The notes: generated by a model not told the origin, from the sequence alone. Shown: positions 10,296 to 21,864, counted from the first letter of the stretch. The stretch: DNA of 64,000 nucleotides from Arsenophonus sp046530735 (GCA_046530735.1 JBHEQV010000005.1:62001-126000), one strand, 5' to 3'. Numbers and translations are program-made.

Positions 10296-11586
10296 CACTA
10301 TCATTAAGAATTTTTACATAAGCAGATGCGCGTAGTTCTTGCATCCAAATTTGCGCTTCTTCGTTAAATTTACGATTGAATAATAGACGATAGGCATGTT
10401 CTTTCTGTGTTATATTAGTTTTATCAACTTGGCGAATATCTTCCAGCTTAATAAGATGCCAACCAAAAAGGGAGTGAATTGGTTGACTTGTTTCACCTTT
10501 ATTTAAACGCATTAAACCATCACGAAATCCTGGATCATAAAAATTAGGCATATTCCAACCAAGGGCACCACCACGTAATGCAGAGCCTGGATCTTGTGAA
10601 TATTTTTTAGCTGCTTCAGCAAAGGTCATTTGTCCTGTTTTAATTTTCTGAGCAATTTGTTGTATTTTTTCATATGCCTGCTCATTACTTATAATAGGTG
10701 AAAGCTTAATAAGAATATGGCGAGCCTTTACTTCGGTAACCAAAATCGGCATATTACCACTTTGTATATCATTAAGTTTTAATATATGAAATCCGATACT
10801 AGAACGAATAGGTCCAATGATATCACCTTTTTTAGCATTCTCAATTTGTTGAGCAAAAACGGTTGGCAATTCTTCAACCTTACTCCAGCGCATTTGTCCA
10901 CCTTTTAAGACATTGGAATTAGCAGAGTAAGTAATGGCCAACTTACCAAAATCAGCACCTTGCTTTAATTGGGTGATAATTTTATTTACCGTATCCATTG
11001 CTAATTGACTTTGTTTATTAGTTGGATTTTCTGGTAGTTGTATTGCAATATGGCTTAAATTAACATTAGCATTCTGACTAGATCGTGAGTTAAGTTGAGC
11101 AACCAGTAAATCGACTTCTTGTGGAAGGATAGTAATCCATGGACGAACCTCATTATTACGTACTTCTGCGATCATTATTTCTCTACGGACATCGTTACGG
11201 TAATTTTCTAAATTAATGCCATTCATTGACAAACGCTGCTGTAATTGGTCAACTGTTAATCCATTTTGTGCAGAAATATTGGCAATAGTAAGATCAATTG
11301 TTTGGTCAGGGACCTGAATCTGCATTTTTTCGGCTATTTGTATAATAATTTTATCAATGATCAAGCGTTCTAATATTTGGTGATGTAATGCATTTTCATT
11401 GGGAATTTTCTGTCCTGCATTTTTGGCATTTATTCTTAATATATCTAGCATATTATCTACGTCACTTTGTAGCACAACGTCATCGTTAACGATAGCAGTT
11501 ACTTTATCTAATTGTTGTGTTACTGCTAACGTAGTAGTACTGATTGTAAATAACAAGCCAATAATCAGTTTTCTACAATAATTCAT
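10285..11586 (-). CDS. surA: Periplasmic chaperone / peptidyl-prolyl isomerase SurA
   Basis: Periplasmic chaperone that delivers unfolded outer-membrane proteins, including LptD, to the BAM complex. The protein is 433 residues (428 in E. coli). It has a signal peptide (basic start, hydrophobic core 'LIIGLLFTIS', processing expected near 'TLAVTQ'), an N-terminal chaperone domain opening with 'LDKVTAIVNDDVVLQSDV', and two parvulin domains. The first parvulin is around 'NLSHIAIQLPENPTNKQ' and the second around 'KARHILIKLSPII' to 'SLFGWHLIKLEDIR'. Its gene lies directly downstream of its client gene lptD on the same strand, with a 135-base gap. The end overlaps the start of pdxA. No lesion is visible. 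Confidence 0.97.
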   Translation of the reverse strand: MNYCRKLIIGLLFTISTTTLAVTQQLDKVTAIVNDDVVLQSDVDNMLDILRINAKNAGQKIPNENALHHQILERLIIDKIIIQIAEKMQIQVPDQTIDLTIANISAQNGLTVDQLQQRLSMNGINLENYRNDVRREIMIAEVRNNEVRPWITILPQEVDLLVAQLNSRSSQNANVNLSHIAIQLPENPTNKQSQLAMDTVNKIITQLKQGADFGKLAITYSANSNVLKGGQMRWSKVEELPTVFAQQIENAKKGDIIGPIRSSIGFHILKLNDIQSGNMPILVTEVKARHILIKLSPIISNEQAYEKIQQIAQKIKTGQMTFAEAAKKYSQDPGSALRGGALGWNMPNFYDPGFRDGLMRLNKGETSQPIHSLFGWHLIKLEDIRQVDKTNITQKEHAYRLLFNRKFNEEAQIWMQELRASAYVKILNDSDAQ

Positions 11587-11721
11587 AAAATTCTCATTTT
11601 GTTTAATTATATTAAAGATTAATTCTATTTCAAATTTCTTTTATTTGATATATGAAATATATTAATTTTATTAAAAGGATTGTTGATAAGATCAAATAGC
11701 ACTAGCAAACATATCCTGACT

Positions 11722-14013
11722 TCAAAAATTATGATTTTTATTTAGGCCTCTTAATTCCACATTGATTAACCATCGATTATCATATTCACTACTAAAGTTT
11801 TGTTGTTGCCAACCAACGATTTTGCGCTCATAGCCAATATTAATTGACCAGCAACAAGTACTATACTGTAAACCGATTAGTCGACTAGCGGGTTGATTTT
11901 CTTTTAAATCATGATAGTAAGAGCTAACAAAGTTCCAGCGATCACTTAAAGGCCAAGTCACTACTGCCCCGATTTGAGAAATTTTTTTTTGAAAAGATGA
12001 TGCGTTTCTAACAGTTTCTTGAATATAATCGCGATTAACAAAGCGGTAATTTATCTGAATTAAACGATCTGAATCTAAGCGATATTCTGTTATAATATTT
12101 CCCATCGTGATATCACCAAGTCGCTTATCATACTGAAGTCCACCTTTTAGTTCCAAGTTATTCGTTAAGCGTAAATAAGCATCACCGGCCCATAATAATG
12201 AGCCGGTATTACTTTTATCCTCAATAGGTAAATCGAAATCTTCAGTTCTAGGGCGCTCAAAATAGTATATCTGTCCGATAGAAAAATTAAAACGTTCAGT
12301 CAATTCTTTATCATAAATACGCGTAGTGATACCTGTCGTTAATTGATTAGCTGAAGCAATACGATCTAGTCCGCTATAGATTCGGTTACGGAATAAACCA
12401 TTATAATCAGCCTGCAGTAAAAAGGAATCATAATTATTAATATTACTTTGATCGCGATAAGGTACATAAAAATATTGCACTCGAGGTTCTAACGTTTGCA
12501 CATAATTTCTATTTATTAGTAGGTCACACTCGAAAAGCATTTCTACATCAGAAGTTACTGATGGTAGTACACGAGTAACTTGTTTTTTTAGCGGGCTATC
12601 AGCCAGATTAGCGGGGATATCCTGATCATAATAAGTTGCCATCACCCTTACAGTATTGTTAATACTAGTCCAGCCATTTGCTAATGCTAGATTCAGTTCT
12701 GGTTCAATATGTAATCGCGTAGCATTAGGATTATTGGTTTTAACACTGATAATACGCGCTGCTTGAACATAAGTTTTTAGATCAAATGGACCCAGATCAT
12801 ATCTATAATAGTTAAGGTCTAATTGTGGTTCAGTTTTATAAGCTTTACTATTAGGTGAATCGACGAAAATCTGAAATTGTTTATGTGTTAATGTTGCATT
12901 CCAGTTAGGTTTAGCATAACCGACACTGAATTTCTGAGTAGTATAGCCGTCAGTACTATTACCATATTTAGACGTAAAATCAGTGAAATATTTTGGATCA
13001 CTAACTTTGATATAATCAACATTAAAACGCCATACTTGATCCAGCACACCCGAATGACCCCAATATAGAAGCCAGCGATCATCACTATCACGAGTGGGAT
13101 ACTTGTCACTATTTTTATTCTTGATATAATTGCGATCATGTTTTAGCCAATCAATAACAACAGTACCAGTGCCAGCACTAATAAGATAACGAAATTTGTT
13201 ATTCAGTTTTATACCACGAGAACTAATAAATTGGGGTGTAATGGTTGCATCGTAGTTAGGCGCAATGTTCCAATAAAAAGGTAGTGCAAAATCTAATCCT
13301 GATCCATTAGAATAACTACTATTAGGTAATAGAAAACCAGATCTACGCTTATTACCAATCGGTAATTGTAAATAAGGGCTATAAAAAACTGGGATTTTAG
13401 CAAGGCTAAAGCGTGCATTCCATATTTTGGCAACTTGTTCTTGATGATCTAAAATAATTCTAGAGCCAACAATGCTCCAACTATTATTATCTGGAAGGCA
13501 AGAAGTAAACATACCTTTTTCTAAAATCGTATACCGATTTCCAGCGCGCAATTTTATTTTATTTGCATAGCCGCGACCTAGACGCCCTACCATCAAATAG
13601 TTACCATTTTCAATATCGATATCTTTATTATTTAGATTTAACCGTGCTTTTGATCCTTTTAAGATAATTTCTGGATCATCATAATGTACATTTCCTGTTG
13701 CAATTACTGTACGCAATGATTTTTGGCTGTTTGTTTTGGTTTGGGTTAATCTAACTTCATTGGCAGTGAGAGTTTGGTTGCCTTGTTGAATATCTACATT
13801 ACCTTTATATTCGATGAAATGAGGATATTTACCAAGCACATCTCTTGCGGTGATATAAATGGGAAGATCATTGAGATTACCTTTCATGATGGATTTAGTA
13901 TATACAGGTACCCCTAGCATGCATTGTTTTTTTAGATCAGCATGAATTTGTTGGCTATGAACAGTTACCCAAATTATGGTAGCAAATAGTATCGGATGAT
14001 TTTTTTTTATCAT
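11722..14013 (-). CDS. lptD: LPS-assembly outer-membrane protein LptD
   Basis: Beta-barrel that, with LptE, inserts lipopolysaccharide into the outer leaflet of the outer membrane. It has 763 residues (784 in E. coli), with an N-terminal signal peptide ending near 'QQIHA', a periplasmic beta-jellyroll with 'GNVDIQQGNQTLTANEVRL', and a long C-terminal barrel. The four cysteines needed for the interdomain disulfides are present: Cys31 just after the signal peptide, the Cys in 'MFTSCLPDN', and the adjacent pair in 'YSTCCWSINIGY'. An intact LptD means this bacterium probably still builds an LPS-bearing outer membrane, unlike many extremely reduced endosymbionts. It is transcribed towards surA and is divergent from djlA, as in E. 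coli. Confidence 0.96.
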   Translation of the reverse strand: MIKKNHPILFATIIWVTVHSQQIHADLKKQCMLGVPVYTKSIMKGNLNDLPIYITARDVLGKYPHFIEYKGNVDIQQGNQTLTANEVRLTQTKTNSQKSLRTVIATGNVHYDDPEIILKGSKARLNLNNKDIDIENGNYLMVGRLGRGYANKIKLRAGNRYTILEKGMFTSCLPDNNSWSIVGSRIILDHQEQVAKIWNARFSLAKIPVFYSPYLQLPIGNKRRSGFLLPNSSYSNGSGLDFALPFYWNIAPNYDATITPQFISSRGIKLNNKFRYLISAGTGTVVIDWLKHDRNYIKNKNSDKYPTRDSDDRWLLYWGHSGVLDQVWRFNVDYIKVSDPKYFTDFTSKYGNSTDGYTTQKFSVGYAKPNWNATLTHKQFQIFVDSPNSKAYKTEPQLDLNYYRYDLGPFDLKTYVQAARIISVKTNNPNATRLHIEPELNLALANGWTSINNTVRVMATYYDQDIPANLADSPLKKQVTRVLPSVTSDVEMLFECDLLINRNYVQTLEPRVQYFYVPYRDQSNINNYDSFLLQADYNGLFRNRIYSGLDRIASANQLTTGITTRIYDKELTERFNFSIGQIYYFERPRTEDFDLPIEDKSNTGSLLWAGDAYLRLTNNLELKGGLQYDKRLGDITMGNIITEYRLDSDRLIQINYRFVNRDYIQETVRNASSFQKKISQIGAVVTWPLSDRWNFVSSYYHDLKENQPASRLIGLQYSTCCWSINIGYERKIVGWQQQNFSSEYDNRWLINVELRGLNKNHNF

Positions 14014-14200
14014 TCTATATATATTTCCTTCATCAATATTATTGTGTAGGCAAAATTAAACAATTAACGTATTTAAAGACTCTTGCATGCATAAAACAGC
14101 ATCAGCTATATATTAAGTTTAATAGGAACAGAGTAGAATGAGTAATATTATAATGCAAATTATACTCATAGAATTTAGGAATTGAGGAATTGAGAAGTTT

Positions 14201-15019
14201 ATGCGGTATTGTGGAAAAATTACTGGTGTTATCTTGGGAATCATGTCTGGCACTCATATTTGGGGCGTTATCATTGGCTTAATTATTGGTCATGCGTATG
14301 ACAAAGCATCAGAAGAGAAAAATTTAGAGAAAACAAGTGCTAAGCAGAGCTGTCAGAGACTTTTTTTTATTAGCACATTTCAGATTTTAGGACATTTAAC
14401 GAAAACAAAAGGTCGAGTTACTAAAATTGATATTAAAATAGCAACTGATCTGATGGACAGAATGCAGTTGCATGGTGATGCTAGAATTTCAGCACAAAAT
14501 GCATTTAGAAAAGGAAAGGATCAAAATTTTCCTTTAAGAAAAACGCTAAAAAAATTACGTCAAGTTTGTTTTGATCGATTTGATCTTATTCAGATGTTTT
14601 TAGAAATTCAAATACAAGCTGCTTTTGCAGATGGCACTTTACATCCTAATGAACGAAAAGTGTTATTTATTATAGCAGAAGAATTAGAAATTTCACATAA
14701 TCAATTTGAGCAATTCTTACATATGATGGAAGGCGGACGACGGTTTGAGCATACTAATAATTATTCTTATGAATCCAATCGCTATCGACATACTACTCAA
14801 GGACCAAAATTAGCAGATGCATGTAAGGTTTTAGGTGTACAACCTAATGATGAACAAACTAAAATTAAACGGGCCTATCGTAAATTAATGGCTGAACACC
14901 ATCCAGATAAATTGCTTGCTAAAGGATTACCACCAGAAATGATGGAAATCACTAAACAAAAAGCACAATCAATTCAAGCAGCTTACGATTTAATAAAAAA
15001 AGAATATCACTTTAAATAG
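14201..15019 (+). CDS. djlA: Membrane-anchored DnaJ-like co-chaperone DjlA
   Basis: Type III J-domain protein anchored in the inner membrane by its N-terminus; stimulates DnaK and is linked to stress and capsule signalling in E. coli. It has 272 residues (271 in E. coli). The first ~30 residues form a glycine-rich transmembrane segment ('GVILGIMSGTHIWGVIIGLI'). The middle is the TerB-like helical domain ('FFISTFQILGHLTKTKGRVT', 'QAAFADGTLHPNERKVL'). The C-terminal J domain starts at 'ADACKVLGVQPND' and carries the essential HPD tripeptide in 'MAEHHPDKL'. It is divergent from lptD. With dnaK and dnaJ, the window keeps three members of the Hsp70 system. Confidence 0.95.
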   Translation: MRYCGKITGVILGIMSGTHIWGVIIGLIIGHAYDKASEEKNLEKTSAKQSCQRLFFISTFQILGHLTKTKGRVTKIDIKIATDLMDRMQLHGDARISAQNAFRKGKDQNFPLRKTLKKLRQVCFDRFDLIQMFLEIQIQAAFADGTLHPNERKVLFIIAEELEISHNQFEQFLHMMEGGRRFEHTNNYSYESNRYRHTTQGPKLADACKVLGVQPNDEQTKIKRAYRKLMAEHHPDKLLAKGLPPEMMEITKQKAQSIQAAYDLIKKEYHFK

Positions 15020-15249
15020 TTTATAGTATTTAATATTAATTAAATGAGTTTTCTAGTTACTAGAAATCTGCTTACAAGTGAAGTGAATAGCTGACCTAAA
15101 TTTGCATGAGTAATATAAAACTCTTCTTCTTATGTAATTGAAGATATTAAAGATAGTATTAATGATGCTTTATTGGCATAAAATTGATCACAAATGATAG
15201 GATGACCTAATTGTCATATTCCAAAAGCAGTATGGTTACTTTAAATAAT
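15020..15249. other. Short AT-rich intergenic stretch
   Basis: Between djlA and the IS481 fragment. I see no gene or terminator-like hairpin. It is included because it begins a 3.8 kb run without any intact gene. Confidence 0.4.
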
Positions 15250-15750
15250 TCAGATTTAATTTTTAATTATTTTTTTATAAACTGAAATGAAGTTTTACTA
15301 GCAAATATTAATTTTAGTAATTCCTGATTGTGCAGTTAAATATATTGATGCAAAGAGATATCAAGTTCTCGATCAGAATTGAAATAATACCTTTGAAACC
15401 CACATCTTTAATGATCCATTAAATCGTTAGGCCATGGCATTCATTTGAGAATGGCACCGACTGGTTAAATTGATATTCTATACTAATCTCTATACACAAA
15501 TGGAAGAATTTATGTTTTCTGGTACCTGGCCTTTTCGCAGCTTAAAAAGCGATCTGCAAATTCCTTGTTATTTTCTGTAAATATCCAATAGATAGACATG
15601 GGAGATGCTTGATTAAGATCACGTAATAAATATCGAGTATTGATCATAATATTTGCCTTCTAAAAATGGATAAAAATTATCGAGTGGCCTTATATAGCTA
15701 CAAAAAATAATGTCGTGAAATTTTGTTTAACATTTCTGAAAAATATATTT
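15250..15750 (-). mobile_element. IS481-family transposase fragment (C-terminal half)
   Basis: Minus-strand relic of the IS481 DDE transposase. Segments readable across frames are 'NTRYLLRDLNQASPMSIYWI' followed by 'FTENNKEFADRF' and, after frameshifts, 'LHQYI-LHNQELL'. They match the family's 'RRFLRDL...PI-I-TVLTDNGKEFTDR' and 'LHRYVWLYNQQLPQ' regions. The homologous fragment at 6850-7190 shares most of its left part. The N-terminal half is missing; an IS256 relic begins 60 bases beyond. Confidence 0.7.
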
Positions 15751-15810
15751 CACATATATGTGAAAACGGTTAGTAGCTTTTAATTGCTTTATGCTTCATC
15801 TTTCTCTGAA

Positions 15811-17115
15811 AGTTATGCTAATTTTAGTGACAAGGTTTTGGAGATGATGGGTATTCTGATAATTAATTTTGTGAAAATGATATCAACAATAGAGAGATAA
15901 AATGCCATGAAACCTACTTTACAGATATCTCTAAACCAAATATTACCTGTGCTCAATTGCATGAATTTATACGTAATAGTGCCAGGGAGCTGATAAGCGC
16001 CGCTGTTAAGGCAGAGTTTGACTAGAGCCCATCCTCCGAATAAGATACTAAAACCCCGCCTTTTCTATGAGCGTTATGCCGTTGACCATAATAATTATCT
16101 CCCATATCGAACCATACAAGACTAATATTGTAGATATTGAGATTAAAGTGCCTAAGATTAAAATGGAATAGCAGCAGCAACGGGAATATACTTCAAAAGC
16201 TCATTGCTACTGTCTTAATCTAAAGGGTGTAAAAGCGGCGAAGAGTTGCGACCATAACTTATATCTGCTAAGAATCCATACTTACACCAGTGATTTTACG
16301 AAGCTATGAGCGCTCTTGGTGAAAATACATGAAGTAAACCTCCAATTCTGCCAAAGAGATCATCAGCAGACTGAAATGGGAATAGTTTGAAAAACTAAAT
16401 AATGACGGCTGCATGATTTAACGATACGTGTTACGTTTATTTCTTGGAGGAAGGAATATGCCGTTCTATCAGGCAAGATGATCACCTTTACCTGTTGTTA
16501 CTGAATTATCAGCAATATTGCGGCATGAACATAAGGAGCTCATTGCAGTTAAAAATGGTTATCAAGAGTTATAAGCAACCTGGACCAAACTTCTTAATGG
16601 CCTGAAAGCACGGGTTTAACCGTATCTACCAGACTTCTTACGAGATACAGGGTATACCCACTCATTAGTTTTTGAAATAAAATGGAAAGAGATATTCCCG
16701 GCATACAGTACTAATATTGTTAGGTACACAAAAGAGCATTAGTACTAAATTACTTCCAAAAGGGATTTAGCACCGAAAGTTAGGCTGATCTTCTGTAATA
16801 GAGTCTGGTTAGCAAAAAGTCGTGATGCCACTAATAAATTTCCTTGATGTTTTATTGGCAAGGTTTTTAGCGTATTCTGCAGCGATGAAGAAACTGGAGA
16901 AAGAGCGAGAAGAGCTATAGTTAGAAAAAATAATCGCTTCAATGATATTTAAGTTGTTTCCTTCTACTCAGGAAGGCTGGAAGTGCGTAAGGATATTTTA
17001 TCTGCTTTGACCTGGCGAGCAAACAAATAACGTTAAATTTAAGGATCAAGAACAGATTTACGAAATATTAAAGCGGGGGATAATCCCCTTTTATACGCCA
17101 AATTTGCTAATAGTT
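15811..17115 (+). mobile_element. IS256-family relic, copy 3
   Basis: Same 1.3-1.4 kb element as at 3403-4798. The left end begins 'agttatgctaattttag' and the right end is 'aatttgctaatagtt'. Transposase segments such as the N-terminal 'ATG-AAA-...' start region, the 'VKVPKI' block and the 'DAATNK' region appear only across stops. About 100 bases shorter than the best-preserved copies, so it has internal deletions. Confidence 0.7.
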
Positions 17116-17394
17116 GAATAAAGATTGAATATAGAATAAGGCGAAAACCATTGCACTTACTAATAAGCCTATTAAAGCTCAATAAAATATCTATTAAAAA
17201 ACTTAAACATTTTTTATTGTTGATTCTGTCGCTGCCTTTTCTTTTAGCTATTTAATATTTTATATATTAATATACGATAACCAATATTTATTGATATTTT
17301 GAAATCTTTTCCAATCTATTTTTTAGTAAAAATTACTATCTTATTCAAGATTCTTGAATATCTGATAAAATTATCTATATAACCTTTTAAGCAA

Positions 17395-18790
17395 AGTTAT
17401 TAGCAAAACCTAGTGTAGATCAATCAGGCTACATTCTACTCTAATGATTCGTGAATCTGTTTTCCACCATTAAATTGGACGTCATTTATCATCACAGGAT
17501 CAACAGGTCAACTCCCATTAAGGTTTCTTTAGCTTTTCTAAGTAGATGAGATTACCTTAATATCATTGAATAATTATTTTCTAGAACTGCAGTGCTTCGT
17601 ACATAGCCTTTATAGGCTCAGCGTCCAAAAATGATTCAATAGGATTCGTCGTTTTTATTGATCCTCAGTGCACTAACAAAGAACCGTAAAATATCAGCCA
17701 TCCTTTTCACTCTTTCTTTAGCTTCTTCATCGCTTCAGAATACGTTGAAACCTTCCAAACAAACATTAAAGGCTTTATTTAGTGGCATCAACGACTCTCT
17801 GCTGCCAAATCTCCCGAAGCTCAACTTTAACTTTCGATTACATGCCTTTGTGGAGTAAATGCAGTATATTACCTATTTTATATATTTAACAGCGTTAGTG
17901 CTGTATATTCTATAATATCTTTGCCATTGTATTCCAAAAACCAAGCACCGCACCCAGTACTAAGTCTTTAGAAATACGATTAAGTCACGTGCTCGCAGGT
18001 CATTAAGAAACGAGACCTAGTTAGGTTCTGACTCTTAATAAGCATCTTTAAACGCAATGAGCTCCTTATTTCAATGCGCAATCCCGTTGATAACAAGTAA
18101 CAGATAAAGGCGATCATCTTGCCTGACAAAACAGTTATGCCTTTAGACAAGAAAAAAACGTAGTGTGTACTACTTAAATCACGGAGCTACCAATTTACCT
18201 ATGCTCTTCAAGGAATCGCCTGTTTCAGTCTACTGACGATCTCCTCGTCGTCAGGAAGACCTTATATTTTTTCACCAAAAGCGCTTTATTGAGCTTCATA
18301 AAAATCATCAGTGGAGATATTTCGCATCTCTACCAGCTAATGGTATGAACTCTTTAACGTTTTTTTGAACGTTTTAGATAAAATAGTAGCAAAAAGTTTT
18401 ATAAGCGTATTCCATTACCGTTGCGATCTTAACCTTAGACACTTTAATCTCAACATTCCTAATATCAATCTATATGGTATTCGCTATGATAAATTAAATA
18501 ATCGTTACGGATAACAGCCTTGTCGCCAGTGACAAGGTAGTGTTTAGGATGTTGTTGCAGGATATCTTTGAACTCAGACTTAACAGCGGTGCATATCAGC
18601 TTTACCTGGCACACCTATTACGAATGAGTTCATGAAATGGATTATTATAATATCTGGTTTCACGGATATCTATAGGGATAAATTTTTATAGCATATATTT
18701 TTTTTGTTATTGAGATTGTCCACAAAATTAATCAGCTGGGATATGCCAGGATATCCAAAATCATATACACCAGAAAATAGGCATACTCTT
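17395..18790 (-). mobile_element. IS256-family relic, copy 4 (minus strand)
   Basis: Inverted copy facing copy 3. It begins with the complement of the right terminal repeat ('agttattagcaaaacctag') and ends with the complement of the left one ('catacaccagaaaataggca'). All frames are interrupted. With copy 3 it forms a large imperfect inverted repeat of about 1.3 kb arms with a 280-base centre. It ends 90 bases from the thyA stop codon. Confidence 0.7.
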
Positions 18791-18880
18791 TCACTAATTT
18801 AAGCATAATATTAATTAAAATATCAATAAGATAAGAGTTACCTTATCTCATTTTTAGATTACAGTAACTAATAAAAGTCC

Positions 18881-19732
18881 TCATATCGTAAAGGGATATT
18901 TAATTGCATCATGATATTGATAACCAATAACTTCAAAATCATCACTACTCACCCAAGTTTCAATATCTTTTAATGTCTTAATATCAGGATTAATACGCAG
19001 CTGCGGTAAAGAATACGGAGCCCGCTTCAACTGAATATCTCGCATAATCGAAAGTTGATTTTCATAAATGTGAGCATTTACTATCTTATGATAAGCCTTA
19101 CCTGGTTTGTGACCTATGATCTGAGCAAAGAGTGCCAGTAAAACAAAACATTGAATTTGATTAAAGTTTAACCCTAAAGGAACATCACAACTACGTTGAT
19201 ATGAAGTTAAATACAGAGTGTCATCTAAAAGAGAAAAAGTGTGCGTATGCATACAAGGGCGCAAACAGCCTAAGTCAAATTCACCTGGATTGTAAAAAGT
19301 GATTATCTCTGCACGATCATCTATTCCAATCGAAAGGTTGCTAATGACTTTTTGTAGCTGATCTAAATAACTACCATCAGGACGCCACCAAGATCGCCCC
19401 TGAACACCATAAACCCGTCCCATGTCATCTTCACCTTTACGGTTTGGATTATTAATCCATACCTGATTTTTATTCGCATTAGCATCCCATGTATTACAAC
19501 CAATATCTCGAAATTGTGCAGAGTTAGAGTAACCTCTTAAATAACCTAATAATTCAGCAATAGCCACTTTATAAAAACTTTTACGAGTTGTAATTAAAGG
19601 AAATTGGTTATTTGCGACATGATATTCAAAATCAGCATTAATAATGGTTAAACATCGCACACCTGTGCGTTTATTCTCCACCCATTGACCTTCATCAATA
19701 ATACGGTGACATAAATCTAGATATTGTTTCAT
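18881..19732 (-). CDS. thyA: Thymidylate synthase (283-residue type)
   Basis: Converts dUMP and methylene-tetrahydrofolate to dTMP and dihydrofolate, which FolA then recycles. The protein has 283 residues rather than the 264 of E. coli ThyA. It is of the longer subtype I know from Haemophilus: 'NNQFPLITTRKS', 'NTWDANANKN', 'DDMGRVYGVQGRSW', the catalytic cysteine Cys160 in 'GCLRPCMHTHTF', 'SYQRSCDVPLGLNFNQIQ' for phosphate and dUMP binding, 'KIVNAHIYENQL', and the C-terminal 'IKYPFTI'. Key residues look intact. It lies downstream of lgt on the same strand, as in enterobacteria, but 3.3 kb of IS debris now separates them. A degraded IS91 element begins about 90 bases upstream of its start, so the original promoter or readthrough transcript from lgt is probably gone. 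Confidence 0.96.
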   Translation of the reverse strand: MKQYLDLCHRIIDEGQWVENKRTGVRCLTIINADFEYHVANNQFPLITTRKSFYKVAIAELLGYLRGYSNSAQFRDIGCNTWDANANKNQVWINNPNRKGEDDMGRVYGVQGRSWWRPDGSYLDQLQKVISNLSIGIDDRAEIITFYNPGEFDLGCLRPCMHTHTFSLLDDTLYLTSYQRSCDVPLGLNFNQIQCFVLLALFAQIIGHKPGKAYHKIVNAHIYENQLSIMRDIQLKRAPYSLPQLRINPDIKTLKDIETWVSSDDFEVIGYQYHDAIKYPFTI

Positions 19733-19819
19733 TATTATTACTCGCTTAGAATCTATTATTTATTTAAAACTATAAATAAAAAAAAGTATTGAAATCTGAT
19801 GCTATTTATTATTTTCTAT

Positions 19820-20440
19820 CTTCATGATTAGAAAATTAAATTGCTCTTTAATAGAAGATTAAAAGCTATTCATTATTACTAAAATCAGATAGAATTAGTT
19901 TACTGGGTTTATTGTAAGTGAAAACTTTATCGGAATACTTATTCTTTGAATAATGCTCTAATTTTAGAGATATTAACCATAGAGTTAGCTTTTAATAACC
20001 CTCAGTTTTGCGAACCGTTATTTTCATCGCCTTTACACCTTAGATAATAATGTATTTTGTTTATAACACGACAATAAATCATAGTAATTCACCATTTTGA
20101 AATGCCTCGCCGAATATGGGGATAATAGCGTCCGATCATCTCTTTTTGTGTCAGGGAGAAGTCTCTGCTGCCAGTACTGCTTAGTTTACTGGTTATAACA
20201 TGGTGTATAACCACTTCTACCTTGTAATGCTACAGAATTTTGATGCGATATCGATGAGACGTTTAAGGTGTAGCACTAGATGTATTTCATGCCATATCAC
20301 ACTTCATTTCATCTTTTTAGTAAAATGCACTTTTTTCAATAAATCCGTACTTGTACCTTCAGATAACGTTACTAATTTTTTGCAACGCGAGATATACCAA
20401 AGGACTATGAAAAGTACTGAGATTTTATCAGGTCATAACT
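19820..20440 (-). mobile_element. IS91-family transposase relic, copy 2 (minus strand)
   Basis: Minus-strand copy of the C-terminal half of the IS91-family transposase. Reading from 20440 down, broken frames give 'LTQKEMIGRYYPHI' (near 20110-20155) and then the shared 3' end seen at 1320-1490 and 37740-37920. The 5' half is missing and an IS256 copy lies directly on that side. The 3' end lies about 90 bases upstream of the thyA start. Confidence 0.7.
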
Positions 20441-20444
20441 GTTA

Positions 20445-21864
20445 GAGCTACATACTCATTTACGGTATATGAAAATTTGGAGATGATGCCGTATTCTATT
20501 GATTAATTTCTTAAATGATTTTAAAAATAGAGAGATGATATGCATAAAAAATCTACTATTACAGGCATCCATAAAATCAGATATTACCTGTGATCCCTTG
20601 CATGAACTTATTAGTAATAATGCCATACAGCTGATAGCATCATTGTTAAGACTTATCTTAAAAGCCATGGTTGTGATAAGGTGCTGAACACTGCTTTGTT
20701 GATGGTCATTAATTTCCTATGGACTGTAATGGTTATGTGCTGCAGCGGATCATGCATAGTGATATTTAATGATGTTTAGATTAAATCTCCTAAGATCAGG
20801 AGATCACAGTAATAACGGAATAATATAACAACAGCTAGCTACTACCGCTTTATCTGAAGCGTGTAAAAGTAACGAAAAGTTGTTATCATGACTGCTCTAC
20901 AGATTATTCACTCGTGATTTTCACGAAACTCTAGAGCGATTCTTAGTAAAAATCACATGATCGTATCCTGCCAAAAACCATCAGCAGATTGAAACAGAAT
21001 AGCTTAAAGAGCGCAAACAAAGTCTGGGTAACTTATACCCCCACATTTTTTGTGTGATTTAAGGGATATGCGTTACGTTTATTTCTTGGCTGAAGGCATA
21101 TGTCGTTCTGTTAGGCAAACTGATCACCTTTACCACTTCTCATTATCGTCACGGTACCTTACATGTATGGTAAGGGGGAGATAGCTGCAGTGAAGGATTC
21201 TTATCGAAAATTAGAAGCGAACTAGACTGAACCTATTAATGGTCTGCGATCTAGGAGCTTAACTGTATCTCCCAGGGCTTTAGTACGGAAGACAGTGCCT
21301 TTGATTTTAAATGCAATGGCAAAAATATTTCCAAATACATAGTATCAATGCTATTTAGTATACTAAATAGCTCATACGCTTCCTTTACTCTCCAAAGGCA
21401 TACAGCACCGAAAGTTAAAGGTGAAATTCTAGAGATCTAGTTAGCAGAGAATTGTAATGCTGATAATTAAAGCCTTTGATGTTTTTATTGATAAGGTTTT
21501 CAGAGTATCCTGTACAGTGAAAATAAGGCGAAGAAAGATTTAGAATAGCTGCTAGCATTCTATGCTTCCTGTCAGTGCACTGTGGCATCATAAGAACGAA
21601 GAATCCGATTGATAGGATTTTATGATAGCTGATGGATATGAAGCCGAAGCACGAAGCACTATGCTTCGAGAAAACAATCTTTCAATGCTATTTAAGATGC
21701 TTCTGTCTGCTAAGAAAAGATAGAACTGTGGCTCAAGGAGGATTTAAGATTCTGACTGATCCTGGTGATAACAACATCTAATTTAAGAATGGAGAATAGA
21801 TTTATGAAGGATCAGAGTGTAACGTAATCTTTTAACCGTTATGCAGCAGATATCCTAATAACTC
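20445..21864 (+). mobile_element. IS256-family relic, copy 5
   Basis: Close to full length (1.42 kb). The left end matches 'catactcatttacggtatat'; the right end is 'cctaataactct'. The start-of-transposase region reads 'gagagatgatatg' as in other copies, and the 3' 'aatttaagaatggagaatag' block is well kept. Stops and frameshifts occur throughout. It abuts the truncated IS91 copy. Confidence 0.75.
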
